From NCBI GenBank assembly GCA_025667525.1, contig CM046879.1, positions 385,353,039-385,417,038 of the forward strand: a DNA stretch of 64,000 nucleotides, given 5' to 3'. Of this stretch, positions 11,400 through 23,334 are shown one piece after another. Numbering within the stretch: position 1 is the first letter of the stretch; each line of letters starts with the position of its first letter. Origin of the DNA: Glebionis coronaria. Taxonomy: Eukaryota; Streptophyta; Magnoliopsida; Asterales; Asteraceae. The notes beneath the pieces were generated by a model. That model saw only the letters and a program-made list of their open reading frames with translations. It had not been told where the DNA came from and searched no databases. The position numbers and the translations under genes were made by a program.

Positions 11400-14050
11400 T
11401 AGGTTAAAACCTTGTATTAGTATACTTCTTGAAAAAGAAAAGCCAAGCTCCTGAATTCATAATGTCTTTTATCAGGCAAGTAGAAAATCAAAATGACACT
11501 AAAGTTAAAAAAATAAGAACTAATAATGGAAAAGCATCCAGAAACCAAGAGCTTGAGAGTTTTTTTGATGAGAAAGGAATTTCTTAGAACTTCTCTTCTC
11601 CCTACACACCTAAACAAAATGGTATGGCTGAAAGGAAGAATAGAACTCTTATTGAAGCTGCACGAACAATGCTCAATGGATCCAATCTTTCAAAACACTT
11701 ATGGACTGAGGCTGTGAAAATAGCTTGCTATACTCGGAACATTTGTATTATAGTCAAAAGACATGATAAGACTCCTTATGAAATATTCAGAGAAAGGATT
11801 CCAGATATCCGCTACTTTCATGTGTTTGGTTGTCCTGTGTTCATTCACAATCAAAAGGACCATCTTGGTAAATTTGTTGCCAAAGATGATGATGGATACT
11901 TTCTTGGATACTCTTTTGTCTCCAAAGCCTTCAGGGTCTTTAACACAAGGAGACAACAAGTTGAGGAGTCATTTCATGTCACCTTGGATGAAAGTATGGA
12001 TGCCATTAACTTCACAAATCAATCAATAGAAAAGATTGGGATCAATGACTCATCAAGATATCCTCCTGATGAATATGAACATAGTCCCTAAAAGCAGTAT
12101 CAAACTGATGCTAATATATCCTTCCATATAACACCTCACAGTAGGTCAATCGATAAATTAATCACAAATCAACATGCCCCTGAAGTTATCCCTACTCAGG
12201 CTGAAGAATCAAATGATTCTCTCATCCATGGAGACGCTGAAGGGATAATTGATGAGAATATTGACTTTCCTGTCACTGAAAATCCTTTAGTGAGAAGTGA
12301 TGTCCTAGTACTAAGTACTGAACCACCAGTCCTTGATACTCATCAACTACCTACAAGCTCTAATCCAAGTCCTCGGGACAGATGGTCAAGACAACAACAC
12401 ATAGAGCTTATAAATATAATTGGTGATGTTTCTGAGGGGATGCTCACACGCAGTCAGGCTGCTAAACTTTCTTCTGCTGCCTCAGCCCATGAATGTTTGT
12501 TTGTAGACGTTCTCTCTGAAGTTGAACCCAAAAAGGTTTCAGAGGCCCTGACAAATCTAGGGTGGGTTGAGGCCATGCCAGAAGAGCTGAATCAATTCCT
12601 CAGGAATAATATGTGGAAACTTGTTCCTCTCCCTAATGAGAAATCAGCTCTTGGTACAAAATGGGTGTTCAAAAACAAGATTGACGAAGATGGAATTGTC
12701 ATTAAAAACAAAGCTAGGCTTGTTGTTCAAGGGTGTGGTCAGGTTGAAGGCATTGACTATGAAGAAACCTTTGCCCCTGTAGCAAGTATTGAAGCCATAA
12801 GGATTTTCCTCGCCTATGCTACTTACATGAACTTCAAAGTTTTCCAAATAGATGTAAAAAGTGCCTTCCTGAATGGAAAGATCACTGAAAAAGTTTATGT
12901 TGCTCAGCCTCCTGGCTTTAAGAGTTCTGAGTTCCCAAACCATGTCTGTAAACTTGAAAAAGCCCTATATGGACTCAATCAAGCACCAAAGGCATGGTAT
13001 GAAACTCTCTCTACCTTCCTGATAATGAACAAATTTTTTAGGGGGAAGATAGACAATACCTTGTTTATCTTCAGAACCAAGGAGGATGTTCTCCTAGTTT
13101 AGATATATGTTGATGACATCATATTCGGATCTACTAACTATGATTTTTGTAGAAAGTTTGAAAAACTTATGACAAAGAAATTTGAGATGAGTATGATGGC
13201 TGAATTAACATATTTTCTTGGACTACAAATCAAACAGGGGGAGAAAGGGATCTCAGTCTGTCAAGAAAAATACACCAGAGAAATACTTAAAAAATATAAT
13301 ATCTCTAAGTGTGCTTTGGTAAAGACTCACATGGTTCCCCCCAACAACTTAGGTCATGATCTCACTGGTAAACCAGTCAATCAAACCTTATTCAGGGGAA
13401 TAATTGGATCATTAATGTACCTAACAGCAACCGGGCATGATATTCAATTCTCAACAATTCTATGTGCAAGATATCAGGCCGATCCCAAAGAATCAAATCT
13501 TACTGCTATTAAACGAATCTTCAGGTACCTGAAGGGTACTCCTTCACTAGGTCTATGGTATCCTCGTTGGTTAGGCTTCGATCTTAAAGGATACTCAGAT
13601 TCAGATTATGTTGGCTGCAATATGGATAGAAAAAGTACCTCAGGTGCATGTCAATTCCTAGGTGGCAAGCTAGTATGTTGGAATGCAAAGAAACAGCAGT
13701 CAGTCGCAATGTCCTCTGCTGAGGCTGAGTATGTGACAGCTGCTGGTTGTTGTGCTAATATCCTTTGGATGAAGAGTCAACTCAGGGACTACAATGTGGA
13801 ATACAAAGTAGTCTCCATATTCTGTGACAACAACAGTGCGATTGCCATTTCAAATAATCCAGTCCTACACTCAAGGACTAAACACATTGACATAAGATAT
13901 CATTTCCTCATGAACCATATCTTAAAAGGAGATATTGAATTACATTTCATCCCCAATGGATATCAGCTAGCTGATATATTTACTAAACCTTTGGATGAAC
14001 CAACATTCACTAGACTGAAAGCTGAACTTGGTATGCTAAATATTGATTAA
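11400..14050 (+). pseudogene. pol: CopS pol: integrase, reverse transcriptase, RNase H, three nonsense codons
   Basis: One frame is kept from about 11420 to the TAA at 14048-14050. The integrase end has SPYTPKQNGMAERKNRTL (from about 11596) and the GKFVAKDDDGYFLGYS block. RT runs from WVEAMPEELNQFLRNNMW (about 12560), through KSAFLNGKITEKVYV, to YVDD at 13106-13117. RNase H contains DSDYVGCNMDRKSTSG and SSAEAEYVTAAGC, and the region ends IFTKPLDEPTF. Stops at 11585-11587, 12089-12091 and 13100-13102 (TAG two codons before YVDD) break it. It would have copied and integrated copia cDNA. The N-terminal half of integrase is missing because of AthD. Confidence 0.93.
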
Positions 14051-14840
14051 TCAAGCTCCCTGATGCCAACGTATTCATTATAATATATAATCTTGATCCT
14101 CTCCCTGATTAAATATCTCTTATTGTCTCTCCCTTGACACTGAGGCACATTAAATGATGTAACTAAATGCTCTAAGGATTTAATTACTTAATTTCCTAGG
14201 TTGGTGAGTCAAAATATTAAATAAGGAACATATATTCCTTCAATAAATTGTCATAAACCAGTCGAGGGGTCACCAAATGTCAAGTATCCCGCTAAGCATT
14301 AAATGCTTACCCCTTTTCTAGCAAAATCCATTGTAAAAAGCGTCCTTTCAAATGCACGTGACCCCACGTCATCTCTCCAAAAGCGTTATCTCTACAGTAA
14401 CGGAACAGTTGCCAAGAAAATAGGGGGACCACTTGTACATTTTCATTCAATGCGGATGTGAAAAGAAATTATAACAAATAAAACTCTCTTTCACATCCGA
14501 GCCTATAAATACCCTTTAATCAAAACAAACACACACACAAAGACTTTAGCCATCTTACTCTGCCAAATTTTTCTCTCAAAGAAAAGTGTGTGTGTTCAAA
14601 GGTTGTTTCCAGAGAGTTTCTTGTAAAAAGGTAATCACATTGCTCACTTGTTTTATTGTTATATAGCACAAACAATCAAAGTTACTTAGTTTTTATAACT
14701 CTTGATCATATTCACAAGGAAAAAGTTTGCATTATGTAACTTGGTGAACCTTGTTGTATTATAACAAGAAACAAGTCTTGATTTGATTTCCACAAAGTGC
14801 CATTGTCCTTTTCTTCAAATCTTCAAAAAATATAACTTAA
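14051..14840 (+). promoter_or_regulatory. Promoter-like spacer between CopS pol and its extra ORF
   Basis: This 790-base gap has no ORF. It holds a perfect G-box CACGTG (14355-14360), a second ACGT-core site CCACGTCAT (14364-14372), and a TATA box CCTATAAATACC (14502-14513) in good context. After it come a pyrimidine/CA-rich leader and the ATG at 14841. No primer site of the TGGTATCAGAGC type was seen after it, which argues against it being a 5' LTR. Alternatives are a 3' LTR of an unusual element or a spacer that only looks like a promoter. Confidence 0.5.
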
Positions 14841-16058
14841 ATGGCACTATCCAAATCTATAACATATGTCCCTCAGGCTGAGCATCTCATCAGTGAGGTT
14901 GTCCACTTTGCAGGAAACAACTATGAGGGAAATTTCAATTACCCGAGTAGTGTATTAGCCTACAAACCAATTTGTAAATTTTTTAAAAACTCTGATTGGG
15001 CTGATGCTTTCACTAAAACACCCTCAGTCTTTTACCATGAATATCTCAGGAAGTTCTGGTATATGGCTGTGGTTGTAACCCCCACTACCCAAGGGCCTGA
15101 AGGTTCTCAGGAGTCTGAGACCAAGTCGCATAAGCATTGTGTCATTGCTTTCACTGTGAACAATGGGAAGACGCCATTGATTTTAGACTTTAAAACTTTA
15201 TGTCAAACCAGTGGACTCGATTATAACAATGGAAAGTATGTTGCACATCCTGACATCGAGTCAGTTAAAGAAGGCCTAAAAGAAATCGGGGTCCCTAAGT
15301 TACTTGTGACTAAAAACCCATTGATCAAAACTGCTTTCCCCATGGCTTGGAGGATCCCGGTCACTTTTGTGATTCAGGTGATCGGTGGGAACTATTCATC
15401 TACTGAGCAAGTTAATTCTACTCAGCAGATGCTAATCTACAGTCTCATAAATGGACTGAAGATTGACATAGGAGAGATCATTTATAATGATCTCGTAACC
15501 AGGCTCCTGAAGGAGTCTAGGAAAAAGTATGTTTCTTACCCAAGATTCATATCATCCGCCTTAGAACGGTTATTGGGTTCCCTTTACACTCAAGAAAAAT
15601 TCAATGTTTTTTCTACTCCCATCCTGAGTTCCATAAACTTTTCAAAGAACCCATCTGAAGTCAACCCCATTGAGTTGACGGCTCACATGACTCAGGTGAT
15701 AAGTCGTGAATCATCCGTGTCTCCCATTCCCTTCTTACCAAAGAAGGGGAACAAGAAGCCTCAGACTGTGCCAAAGACCAAACCAACAACGGCACAGGGC
15801 CCTGAGGCTTCCGAGGCACGCCCCAAAAATTCCAAGGCTAAAAAGACCACCCTTTTTCAGACCAAGATTCATCTACCACAAGGGAAAGAGATTTTGGGAG
15901 GCCCTAATACATCACAGTCAGGGTCGACGGGCCAACCTACTGGTCCTCTTGATGAAGAAGGAAACATACAACCTTCTCCTATGGGACTGCATTCAACTCA
16001 GTCTGATGATGGCACTCGTAAATCACAACCTTTGCTAGAGGAAAAAACTAAGGCTAAA

Positions 16059-16294
16059 GACTCAGAGAGACGCCTACGGGTAACACACCTCGCTGATAGG
16101 CCTGTCACTTCCACCAAATCCAATGAAGGCACACTAGCTCACAAGTTTTTGCCTGAGTACCTAAAACTCGATTCCTTAGACTCAGAGGGACGCCCACGGG
16201 TAAAACACCTCGCTGATAGGAATCTCACTTCCACAACTCCCGATGACGGCACACTGAAACAAAAGTATTTACCTGGGAGAACCACTACTGATCC
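16059..16294 (+). repeat. 120-bp (40-residue) tandem repeats in the CopS extra ORF, units 1 and 2
   Basis: Unit 1 starts at 16059 and unit 2 at 16179, each beginning GACTCAGAG and encoding DSE.R.RV.HLADR..TST. Unit 3 begins at 27501 on the far side of TekG. Counting 116 bases from 16179 to 16294 plus 4 bases (27497-27500) gives exactly 120, so the period is restored when TekG and one target duplication are removed. A partial earlier unit may precede 16059 (DDGTRKSQPL). Confidence 0.85.
16290..16294. repeat. TekG target-site duplication, left copy (GATCC)
   Basis: GATCC directly before the LTR start TGTAACACCCC; an identical copy follows the right LTR at 27492-27496. Confidence 0.95.
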
Positions 16295-19253
16295 TGTAAC
16301 ACCCCATTTTGGAAATGGAAATATCACATTAATTATGGCGTGTCATCAAAGCATACAAGGTAAAATGTCTAAACATTACTTGACCATATAAAGGAAAATA
16401 CCGGAATCAAACATCGTTAGTCCAAAAGTAAAGCCCATCACACAAAAACATAGTATAATAAAGGAAAAGGACTAAACAATGTCCAAAGCATAAGTATCAT
16501 AAAGAAAGGAAATGCATAATTTAAAGAAGGCTAGACAGCTTCCAGTCCATATGCACGTACTCTTAGTGTCTACGAGCGTCCCTGAGTACCTGCCGTTTTG
16601 GGAACATAGAAAGGGAAAACGGCTGAGCAATACGCTCAGTGCACGGATGTAAAATAAAGCATGAATAGGATAAGCATATAACATAATAATAGCGGAAGAA
16701 ACTAAGTCCCGAATAACCTGGTTAAGTCTTAATAAAGCTGGTTTTATAGTTTGAAAGTCTTATGTTCATCTTATAAAAACTGTTTGTCATAGTTTTACCA
16801 TTAGCCAATATAGGTCATGAAAATCCACCATGCATGAATAATTGGAGGGGTGACCTCATCATGCAAATTAGAGGGGCTGCCTCTAATTTAATATACTGGT
16901 TTTATGGGTAGGAGGGATCAGCTCCTTGTGAAGGATGCAAGGCACACACCACATTCACCATGTAATCCTGAATAAAAACGTGTAACTAGGATGCACCCAT
17001 ACGCCCCACATGATAAATATAAATAAATGACCAAAAGCTGAAGGGACGCCACGAGCAATCACTCCGCCGTGGTGAAGTCATAACATCAGTGCCTCTAATG
17101 TTATGGTTATGGTACCTCCATAACTAGGTGAAACTGGTCATGCATGTATATGGCTATAGGTAATCATATTTAAACAAAAGAAATCAAACACGTAACTTAT
17201 ACTACGGGAAAACAGTTGGCTGCATACGGGGAATCCTAATAAGGAAAGAATGTCCATACTAAAAGGACGGGAATCCGTACCTTATGTCCAGTGAACGAGA
17301 ACGATGAACTGCGAGAATCCTACTTCCGAAACACTAGTGCTACATAAATACGTACATGAAATAAGTATCTGCTTACTAATTACATAGCTGGTTTTACGTC
17401 ATGTCTTAGCTTATTTTATATGTTCTTACTATGTTTTACTGTTTAAAGCCTTAAACTGAATTAAATCTTATATTCTGTTTAATCTGATTAAGTATTTCTG
17501 GTATTTCATGTGTTATTATACTTAATGTGTAATAATAAGTAACTTTCCAAAAATAGCAGGTTTCCTAAAATAGAAAGTTTCCAAAAATAGAAAGTTTCCA
17601 AAAATAGAAAGTTACCAAAAATAGAAAGTTTCCAAAAGCAGAAAGTTTCCAAAAATAGAAAGTTACCAAAAATAGATTTACTGCTTAAAATAGATAAGTT
17701 TCTAAAAATAGAAAGTTTCCATAAACAGATTAGCTGCCTTAATTAAATAAGTTTACATAAATAGATTAGCTGCCTTAAATAAATAAGTTTCTAAAAATAG
17801 CTGGTTTCCATAAATAAATAAGCTGCCTTATTTAATTAAGTTTCTAAACATAGAAAGTTTCCATAATTAGAAATAAGCTGGTTAAATATGCTAAGTAAAT
17901 AAGCCTAAGTGATTTTATGATTATTTTCTAACTCATATGATTTATTGTATAGTTTAATAATTATTTCATGTAATTTAATTAAACTATAGGTTATAATATT
18001 TAATTAAAGTATAACATGTTTTTAATTAAATATATTAAATACTTAGGTTAAAATATGTATTATTAAATATTAATAATATAACCTAAGTCATGTTAATTAA
18101 TTAATTATATCCATGGTTTTTAAAATAATTAATTAATTATAAGTCTTAATAATATAAATACTTAGGTTAAAATAATTTCATGATTATTAATAATTAATTA
18201 ACCTAAGTCATGTTATTAAATTAATCACATCTTTTATTAATTTAATTTTAACATAAGTTCATAACATAAAAAAAACTAACATAACCATGAACCGGATCAA
18301 AGCTTAAAAACATAAACCAGACATGAATCGACACCGTACCCCGAACCAAATCGGGGTACCCCTTGCTGCCGTGGGACCCACACGCACCAACCAAGACCAA
18401 TATGGTCTTGGTGGTGTCGGCTAAGCAAACCGAAACCCCCTTGGGGTCGGTTGCAGCCTGCGGCCCAAAACAAAACACCCCTTAATCGACCCTCTGATTT
18501 AATTAATGATCAAAACATGTTAGATCTATGTTTATTTAATGTGTTTTTATAAAAAACATCACGTGTTCATAATTAATAAAAAGATTAATTAAAAAGAAAA
18601 GGTTTAAAAATGTTTTACCGTATTCGTGGATCAAGAGGGTGAAGAACAAACACGAACAAACAACAAATCTTCAAGATCCAAGATCAATGAATCACCTCGT
18701 ATGGTGATGTGTAGGTGGCGGCACAAAGAGGAGGAGAAGGGAGGGTTTTAGGTTTTTCTTGAAATCTTCTGTAAAGTAATTTTTGAGTAGTAAAATTAAT
18801 TAACCCTCCTTTTATTAAAATTGGTAATGGGCTTGGCCCATTACCCTTGTTTTAGCCGCGGGTAGGGACCCCCCATGGGGTTCCCGTACCTCTTTTCGTG
18901 TCTCGTTATTTAGTTAGTCGTTTGTGTTTATTTATGTTCGTGTTTTAAATGTTCTCGTTAAGTAAATACCATAACCTAATATATTTAATTACGCTCGTAT
19001 TAAATATATATACGTAATTAATGATAGCTCGTGTTTTAATTACGCTCGTGATTTCGTGATCGCAAGTTCGTGATTAATTATTGCTAAATAATTATTTTGT
19101 GATCGTGTATATAAAATACCTATCGTGTTCTAACACGTACGCAATACGTAAACTCCTAACACGTAATCGTAATCATGCTATATTAGGAAAGTTTTTAACT
19201 AGTACGTACAATCCTTTGGGTACTATGCATGGTAAAAGCATGCGAGTTTTACA
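16295..19253 (-). repeat. TekG 3' LTR (left copy)
   Basis: 2959 bp, from TGTAACACCCC to GTTTTACA. It contains a 16-bp minisatellite (about 17540-17880), AT-rich tracts (17900-18240) and a GC-richer block around 18330-18480. A small open frame beginning at 18478 on the minus strand is present in both LTRs but is unsupported as a gene. Confidence 0.96.
17540..17880. repeat. 16-bp minisatellite in the left TekG LTR
   Basis: Degenerate units of AAAATAGAAAGTTTCC, drifting into AAAATAGATTAGCTGCCTT-like versions. The section before TAGATTTACTGC has six AGAAAGT units; the right LTR has seven. Confidence 0.85.
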
Positions 19254-19256
19254 ACT

Positions 19257-19271
19257 CTTCCCCCTAAAAAG
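19257..19271 (-). other. TekG polypurine tract
   Basis: The minus strand reads TTTAGGGGGAAGAG, three bases from the 3' LTR start. This is the usual place of the plus-strand primer. Confidence 0.85.
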
Positions 19272-19329
19272 AATAATTCGTCCCCGAATTATAGATAAAG
19301 TAAGCTGGAAAAGAAGAACATACCCGAAT

Positions 19330-22300
19330 TCAAAAAATGAAATGAGGGTAAGAAGCCCGGATAGACTCCTCCGTTTCCCAATTGGCTTCACGCTCGGTGT
19401 GATCCCTCCATAGAATTTTGACCAATGGAATCGTCTTCTTCTCATGATTCGTTCTTGTCTGTCAAGAACTCGTTCGGGTTCTTCTATAAAAGTGAGATCT
19501 TCACGAATCTGTTCCAATGGATACTGAACTATGTGAAGGGGATGATATTGGTACCCTCTGAGTAAGGACACATGAAACACATTGTGCACATGCGAAAGCT
19601 GCGGAGGTAACGCCAATCGGTAAGATACTTCACCGACTCGTTCAATGATATCAAACGGTCCGATGAAACGAGGACTGAGCTTCCCTTTAATCCCGAAGCT
19701 TCTAACACCACGTTCCGGCGAAACCTTAAGGAAGACGTGATCTCCTACGTCAAAGTGTAAATCCCTACGATACTTATCGGCGTAACTCTTTTGACGTGAC
19801 CTTGCCTCCTGAATTTTATGCCTAGCTACTGCGATCTTCTCATTTGTCATTTCTATGATTTCTGGTCCTTCGAGTGTTCGCTCGCCAACCTGATCCCAGC
19901 CGATTGGGGTGCGACACTTTCTGCCATACAACATCTCAAATGGAGCACACTTGATGCTTGCGTGCCAACTGTTGTTGTATGCAAATTCCACCAAACAGAT
20001 GTATTCGTCCCAATCACCCGTCCATTCCAACGCACAAGACCTCAACATATCCTCCAATGTCTGAATGGTTCGCTCCGACTGTCCGTCCGTTTGAGGATGA
20101 AAAGCTGTATTAAGCTTAAGTTGTGTACCCCAAGCTTTCTGCAGACTTTTCCAAAAGCGCGAAGTGAATCGAGGATCTCTGTCTGAGACGATGCTGGATG
20201 GTGCACCATGGAGTCTCATGATCTCTCGTCTATACGTATCTGCGAGTTTACTTACCGGATCTTCCTTGCGGATCGGTAAGAAATGAGCTGATTTGGTAAG
20301 TCGATCAACGATAACCCAAATTGCATCGTGCTTCCTTTTGGTAGGCAGAAGACCGCTAACAAAATCCATGGTGATTTTGTCCCACTTCCACTCTGGAATA
20401 TCTAACGGTTGAAGGAGACCACCAGATCGCTGATGCTCGATCTTAACCTGCTAACAGGTAAGACATTTGGAGACGTAAGTGGCCACATCCTGTTTCATAC
20501 CACTCCACCAAAAGTACTGCTTGATGTCATGGTACATTTTAGTTGAACCATGATGTATCGAGAATGGGGAGCTATGAGCTTTAGCTAACAAAGCTTCCCG
20601 AAGTTCTTGGTCATCAGGAACACAAAGTCTTGTGCCCTGCCATACGATACCATCTGCATCTACTCTGAATTCTGTCTGCTTCTCCAAATTCTGTACTATC
20701 GCCCAGATTTCACCGTCATCTTTCAGAGCTTCCTTGATCTTAGATAGCAACTCGGGTTCTACTCTAAGATTAGCCCAGTAACCGTGCTGTCCACGTACCA
20801 TGTACTCGATGTCTAGTCGCTCCAAGTCTCTTATGATTTCCTCTTCGATTCTAATTTTGTTGATCATTCCGGACATCCTGCTAAGGGCATCTACTACTAC
20901 ATTTGCCTTTCCGGGATGATACTGTAGATTAGTGTCATAATCCTTCAACAGCTCTAACCATCTCCTCTGCCTCTTGTTCAATTCACGCTGAGTGAAGATA
21001 TACTTCAAGCTCTTGTGGTCCGTGAAAATGTCACATGATTCTCCATATAAGTAGTGTCTCCATATCTTCAATGCAAACACGACTGCAGCAAGTTCCAGAT
21101 CGTGCGTGGGGTAAATTTCTTCATAAGGCTTAAGCTGTCGTGAAGCGTACGCGATCACTTTCCCATGTTGCATGAGAACACAGCCAAGTCCCTTCCCCGA
21201 TGCATCGCTGTAGATTTGAAATCCACCCGTACCAGATGGTAGAGTAAGAATAGGTGCAGATACTAGCTTCTGCTTCAGGTCTTCAAAGCTCTTCTCTCGA
21301 TCTTCAGTCCAGTCGAATTTCTCCCCTTTCCGCATCAGTTTGGTCAATGGTAGTTCTAGGCGGGAAAAGTTCTCCACGAACCTACTGTAATAGCCAGCTA
21401 AGGCTAAGAAACTGCGGACTTCCGTCGCTGATGTCGGCCTCAGCCACTTAGTAATGGCCTCAACCTTCGCTGGATCCATAGTGATTCCTTCTGCTGATAC
21501 AATGTGACCTAAGAATGCCACCTTGTCTAACCAGAACTCACACTTGGAGAATTTAGCATACAACTGCTTCTGGCGAAGAATCTGTAGTACCGTAAGAAGA
21601 TGGTCTTCGTGTTCCTCCTTGGACTCTGAGAAAATCAGGATGTCATCGATGAAAGCAATGACGAATTTGTCCAGAAATTCATGGAAGATTCTGTTCATCA
21701 GATCCATGCATTAGTCAGGCCAAATGGCATAACTACAAACTCGTAGTGGCCATAACGGGTACGAAAAGCAGTCTTAGCAATGTCCTGCTCCTTGACCCGT
21801 AGCTGGTCAAACAGATCGTCAATGCGTGGCAGTGGATACCTATTCCGAATGGTAATCTTGTTGAGTTCGCGATAGTCTATGCAAAGACGCATACTGCCGT
21901 CCTTCTTCTTAATAAACAAGACCGGTGCGCCCCATGGTGATGCGCTCGGTCGAATGAAACCTCGTTCAAGAATTTCTTGCAGTTGATCCTTCAGCTCCTT
22001 CAGCTCTATGGAAGCCATGCGATAAGGAGCCTTGGAGATTGGTTCAGCTCCTGGAACCAGTTCGATACTTAATTCCACTTCCCGTGCAGGTGGTATGCTC
22101 GGAAATTCTGCTGGAAACACGTCTTGGAATTCCGACACTGTTGGTTGATCCTGAATCGATGTAGATTCAGCATCCATGTCGTGAACCGTAGCTAGATAAC
22201 CCTCACAGCCATGTGATAGTAGTGCACGCACTTGCAGGGTGGATATGACTTGTACAGACCGTCCGGGTATGAACCCATTATGAATGTACTCTGGTGCATT

Positions 22301-22505
22301 GACATCACCGAAGATAACTCGATATGAATGGCAGTCTATGGTAGCATGATACTTGGATAGCCAATCCATGCCCAAAATCATGTCGAAGTCATTCATGTCC
22401 AGCGGAAGTATGTCGACAGATCGAACCTTATCATCAAATTCTAGAGGAAGACTCTTGTATACATGGGTGATTAATACAGAGTCCCTTAGAGGCGTGGAAA
22501 AAAGT
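19330..22505 (-). pseudogene. pol: TekG pol: RT, RNase H, integrase, chromodomain, with several lesions
   Basis: RT starts after [17 protein letters not shown] (22396). The block [24 protein letters not shown] lies about 21790-21890. A deletion, judged 13 nt from the family pattern, at the NA/MDL junction (21708-21709) shifts the frame just before the FIDDILIFS catalytic motif. RNase H ([26 protein letters not shown]) and the HHCC region follow. TAG at 20451-20453 interrupts the integrase finger after CLTC. Integrase continues with MDFVSGLLPT, WVIVDRLTKSAHFLP and DRDPRFTSRFW to GPFDIIERVGEVSYRLALP. The chromodomain (PLVKILWR...WETEESIRASYP) is out of frame after a one-base indel near 19437. 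The chromodomain would have targeted integration to marked chromatin. Confidence 0.93.
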
Positions 22506-23029
22506 AAGCCTATTTTCTAGTGGCAAGGGAGGCATCCTAATGTTCTTAGCATAAGCAGTAGCAATAACCGAGTGAGTAGCACCCGTATCGAAAAGAACAC
22601 ATGCAGCGCGACCATACATATACAAGATTCCAGTGATGGTACCTGTAGACTTGTTGGCCTGGTCTCGAGATGTCGAGTAGACACGCCCGGCAGTAGGAGG
22701 CGGCTTGGTATCAGCATGTCCCGATGTACCCTCCATCTCGCCCTTACGACAATCCTTCATAATATGGCCAGGAAGACCACACTTGAAGCACGCATCAGTA
22801 TTACGGTGACATGGTCCTGGGTGCCTACGGTGGCAAGTAGAGCAAAGAGGATGAGTGTATCCTCCAGCAGGTGCTCTGGCTGGCTGAGGACCTGATAAAA
22901 CATTTTACATGAGACATAATATTTGGGTACAAAGGACGAAGCGGATAATCGTAAGATTGAATACCAGTGATAGCTGGACGGCTAGGCTGTGAACCTATCT
23001 GGTTCTGGTCCCTACCGTTTCCATGGTTC

Positions 23030-23103
23030 CTGGTAGAAGTTTGCTAAAGTGTCAGAATATGAGTTATAACATAAAACATAAGGAATTTCGTAAGTATTAG
23101 GAC
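23030..23103 (-). other. Candidate 74-nt GT-AG gap in TekG gag
   Basis: On the minus strand the frame is closed between ...QSSNS and NHGNGRDQNQIGSQPSRP. Removing 23030-23103 (GTCCTAAT...CTACCAG) restores it across an ATG codon. The donor GTCC is weak. An alternative acceptor TTTAG at 23044-23045 gives a shifted frame. Confidence 0.3.
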
Positions 23104-23253
23104 ATGCTGTTGCTGGATTGCCCGACGTTGTTACGGTAATTGTCATTACCGCCACTCCTATCCGTAGCAGAACGGTCGTTAGTCTGACCGTTTCCCTTGG
23201 GCTGATGAGGCTGCTGCTGAGTAGCCGGCTGAGACCGGTCCCCAGTTTTCTGC

Positions 23254-23334
23254 CTGGAAGATACAGTTAAAGAGATGAATAATTGACATATGGAAAGTAT
23301 ACAGATTGGTCACCGCTTGAATACGAAGGTTTAC
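23254..23334 (-). other. Candidate 81-nt GT-AG intron in TekG gag
   Basis: On the minus strand, the gag frame reaches PDK, then AG|GTAAAC, and resumes after TTCCAG|GC with QKTGDRSQPATQQQPHQ. Removing 23254-23334 keeps the frame; reading through meets TAA at once. The segment is T-rich with a pyrimidine-rich 3' end (CTTCCAG) and TTAACTG as a possible branch region. It could be a true intron or an insertion that mimics one. Confidence 0.45.

Larger units (their letters stand above)
14841..16294 (+). pseudogene. CopS extra ORF after pol, N-terminal part (unknown function)
   Basis: ATG at 14841 starts an open frame that runs intact to the TekG target duplication at 16290-16294; codons beyond that belong to the TekG LTR. 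Residues ~45-275 form a conserved-looking domain (TKTPSVFYHEYLRKFWYMAVV; TSGLDYNNGKYVAHPD; GNYSSTEQVNSTQQMLIYS; YVSYPRFISSALERLLGS). I recognise it from Asteraceae retroelement-associated hypothetical proteins. It has no identified enzyme motif. Residues ~290-400 are Lys/Pro/Ser-rich. From 16059 on there are 40-residue repeats (DSEGRPRVKHLADR type). It occupies the place of the env-like ORF of SIRE elements, but no signal peptide or membrane segment is visible here. The function is unknown. Confidence 0.75.

Noticed and set aside
14051..14840. Copia 3' LTR or a 5' LTR of a second element
   Set aside because: No matching second copy in the window and no primer site after it; kept only as an alternative to the promoter reading.
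16295..16391. Extension of the copia extra ORF to a stop at 16391
   Set aside because: These codons belong to the TekG LTR; the real ORF continues at 27497.
18248..18478. 76-codon frame on the minus strand, also present at 26486-26716
   Set aside because: It lies wholly in the TekG LTR in both copies; the repeat explains its conservation, and no protein feature was seen.
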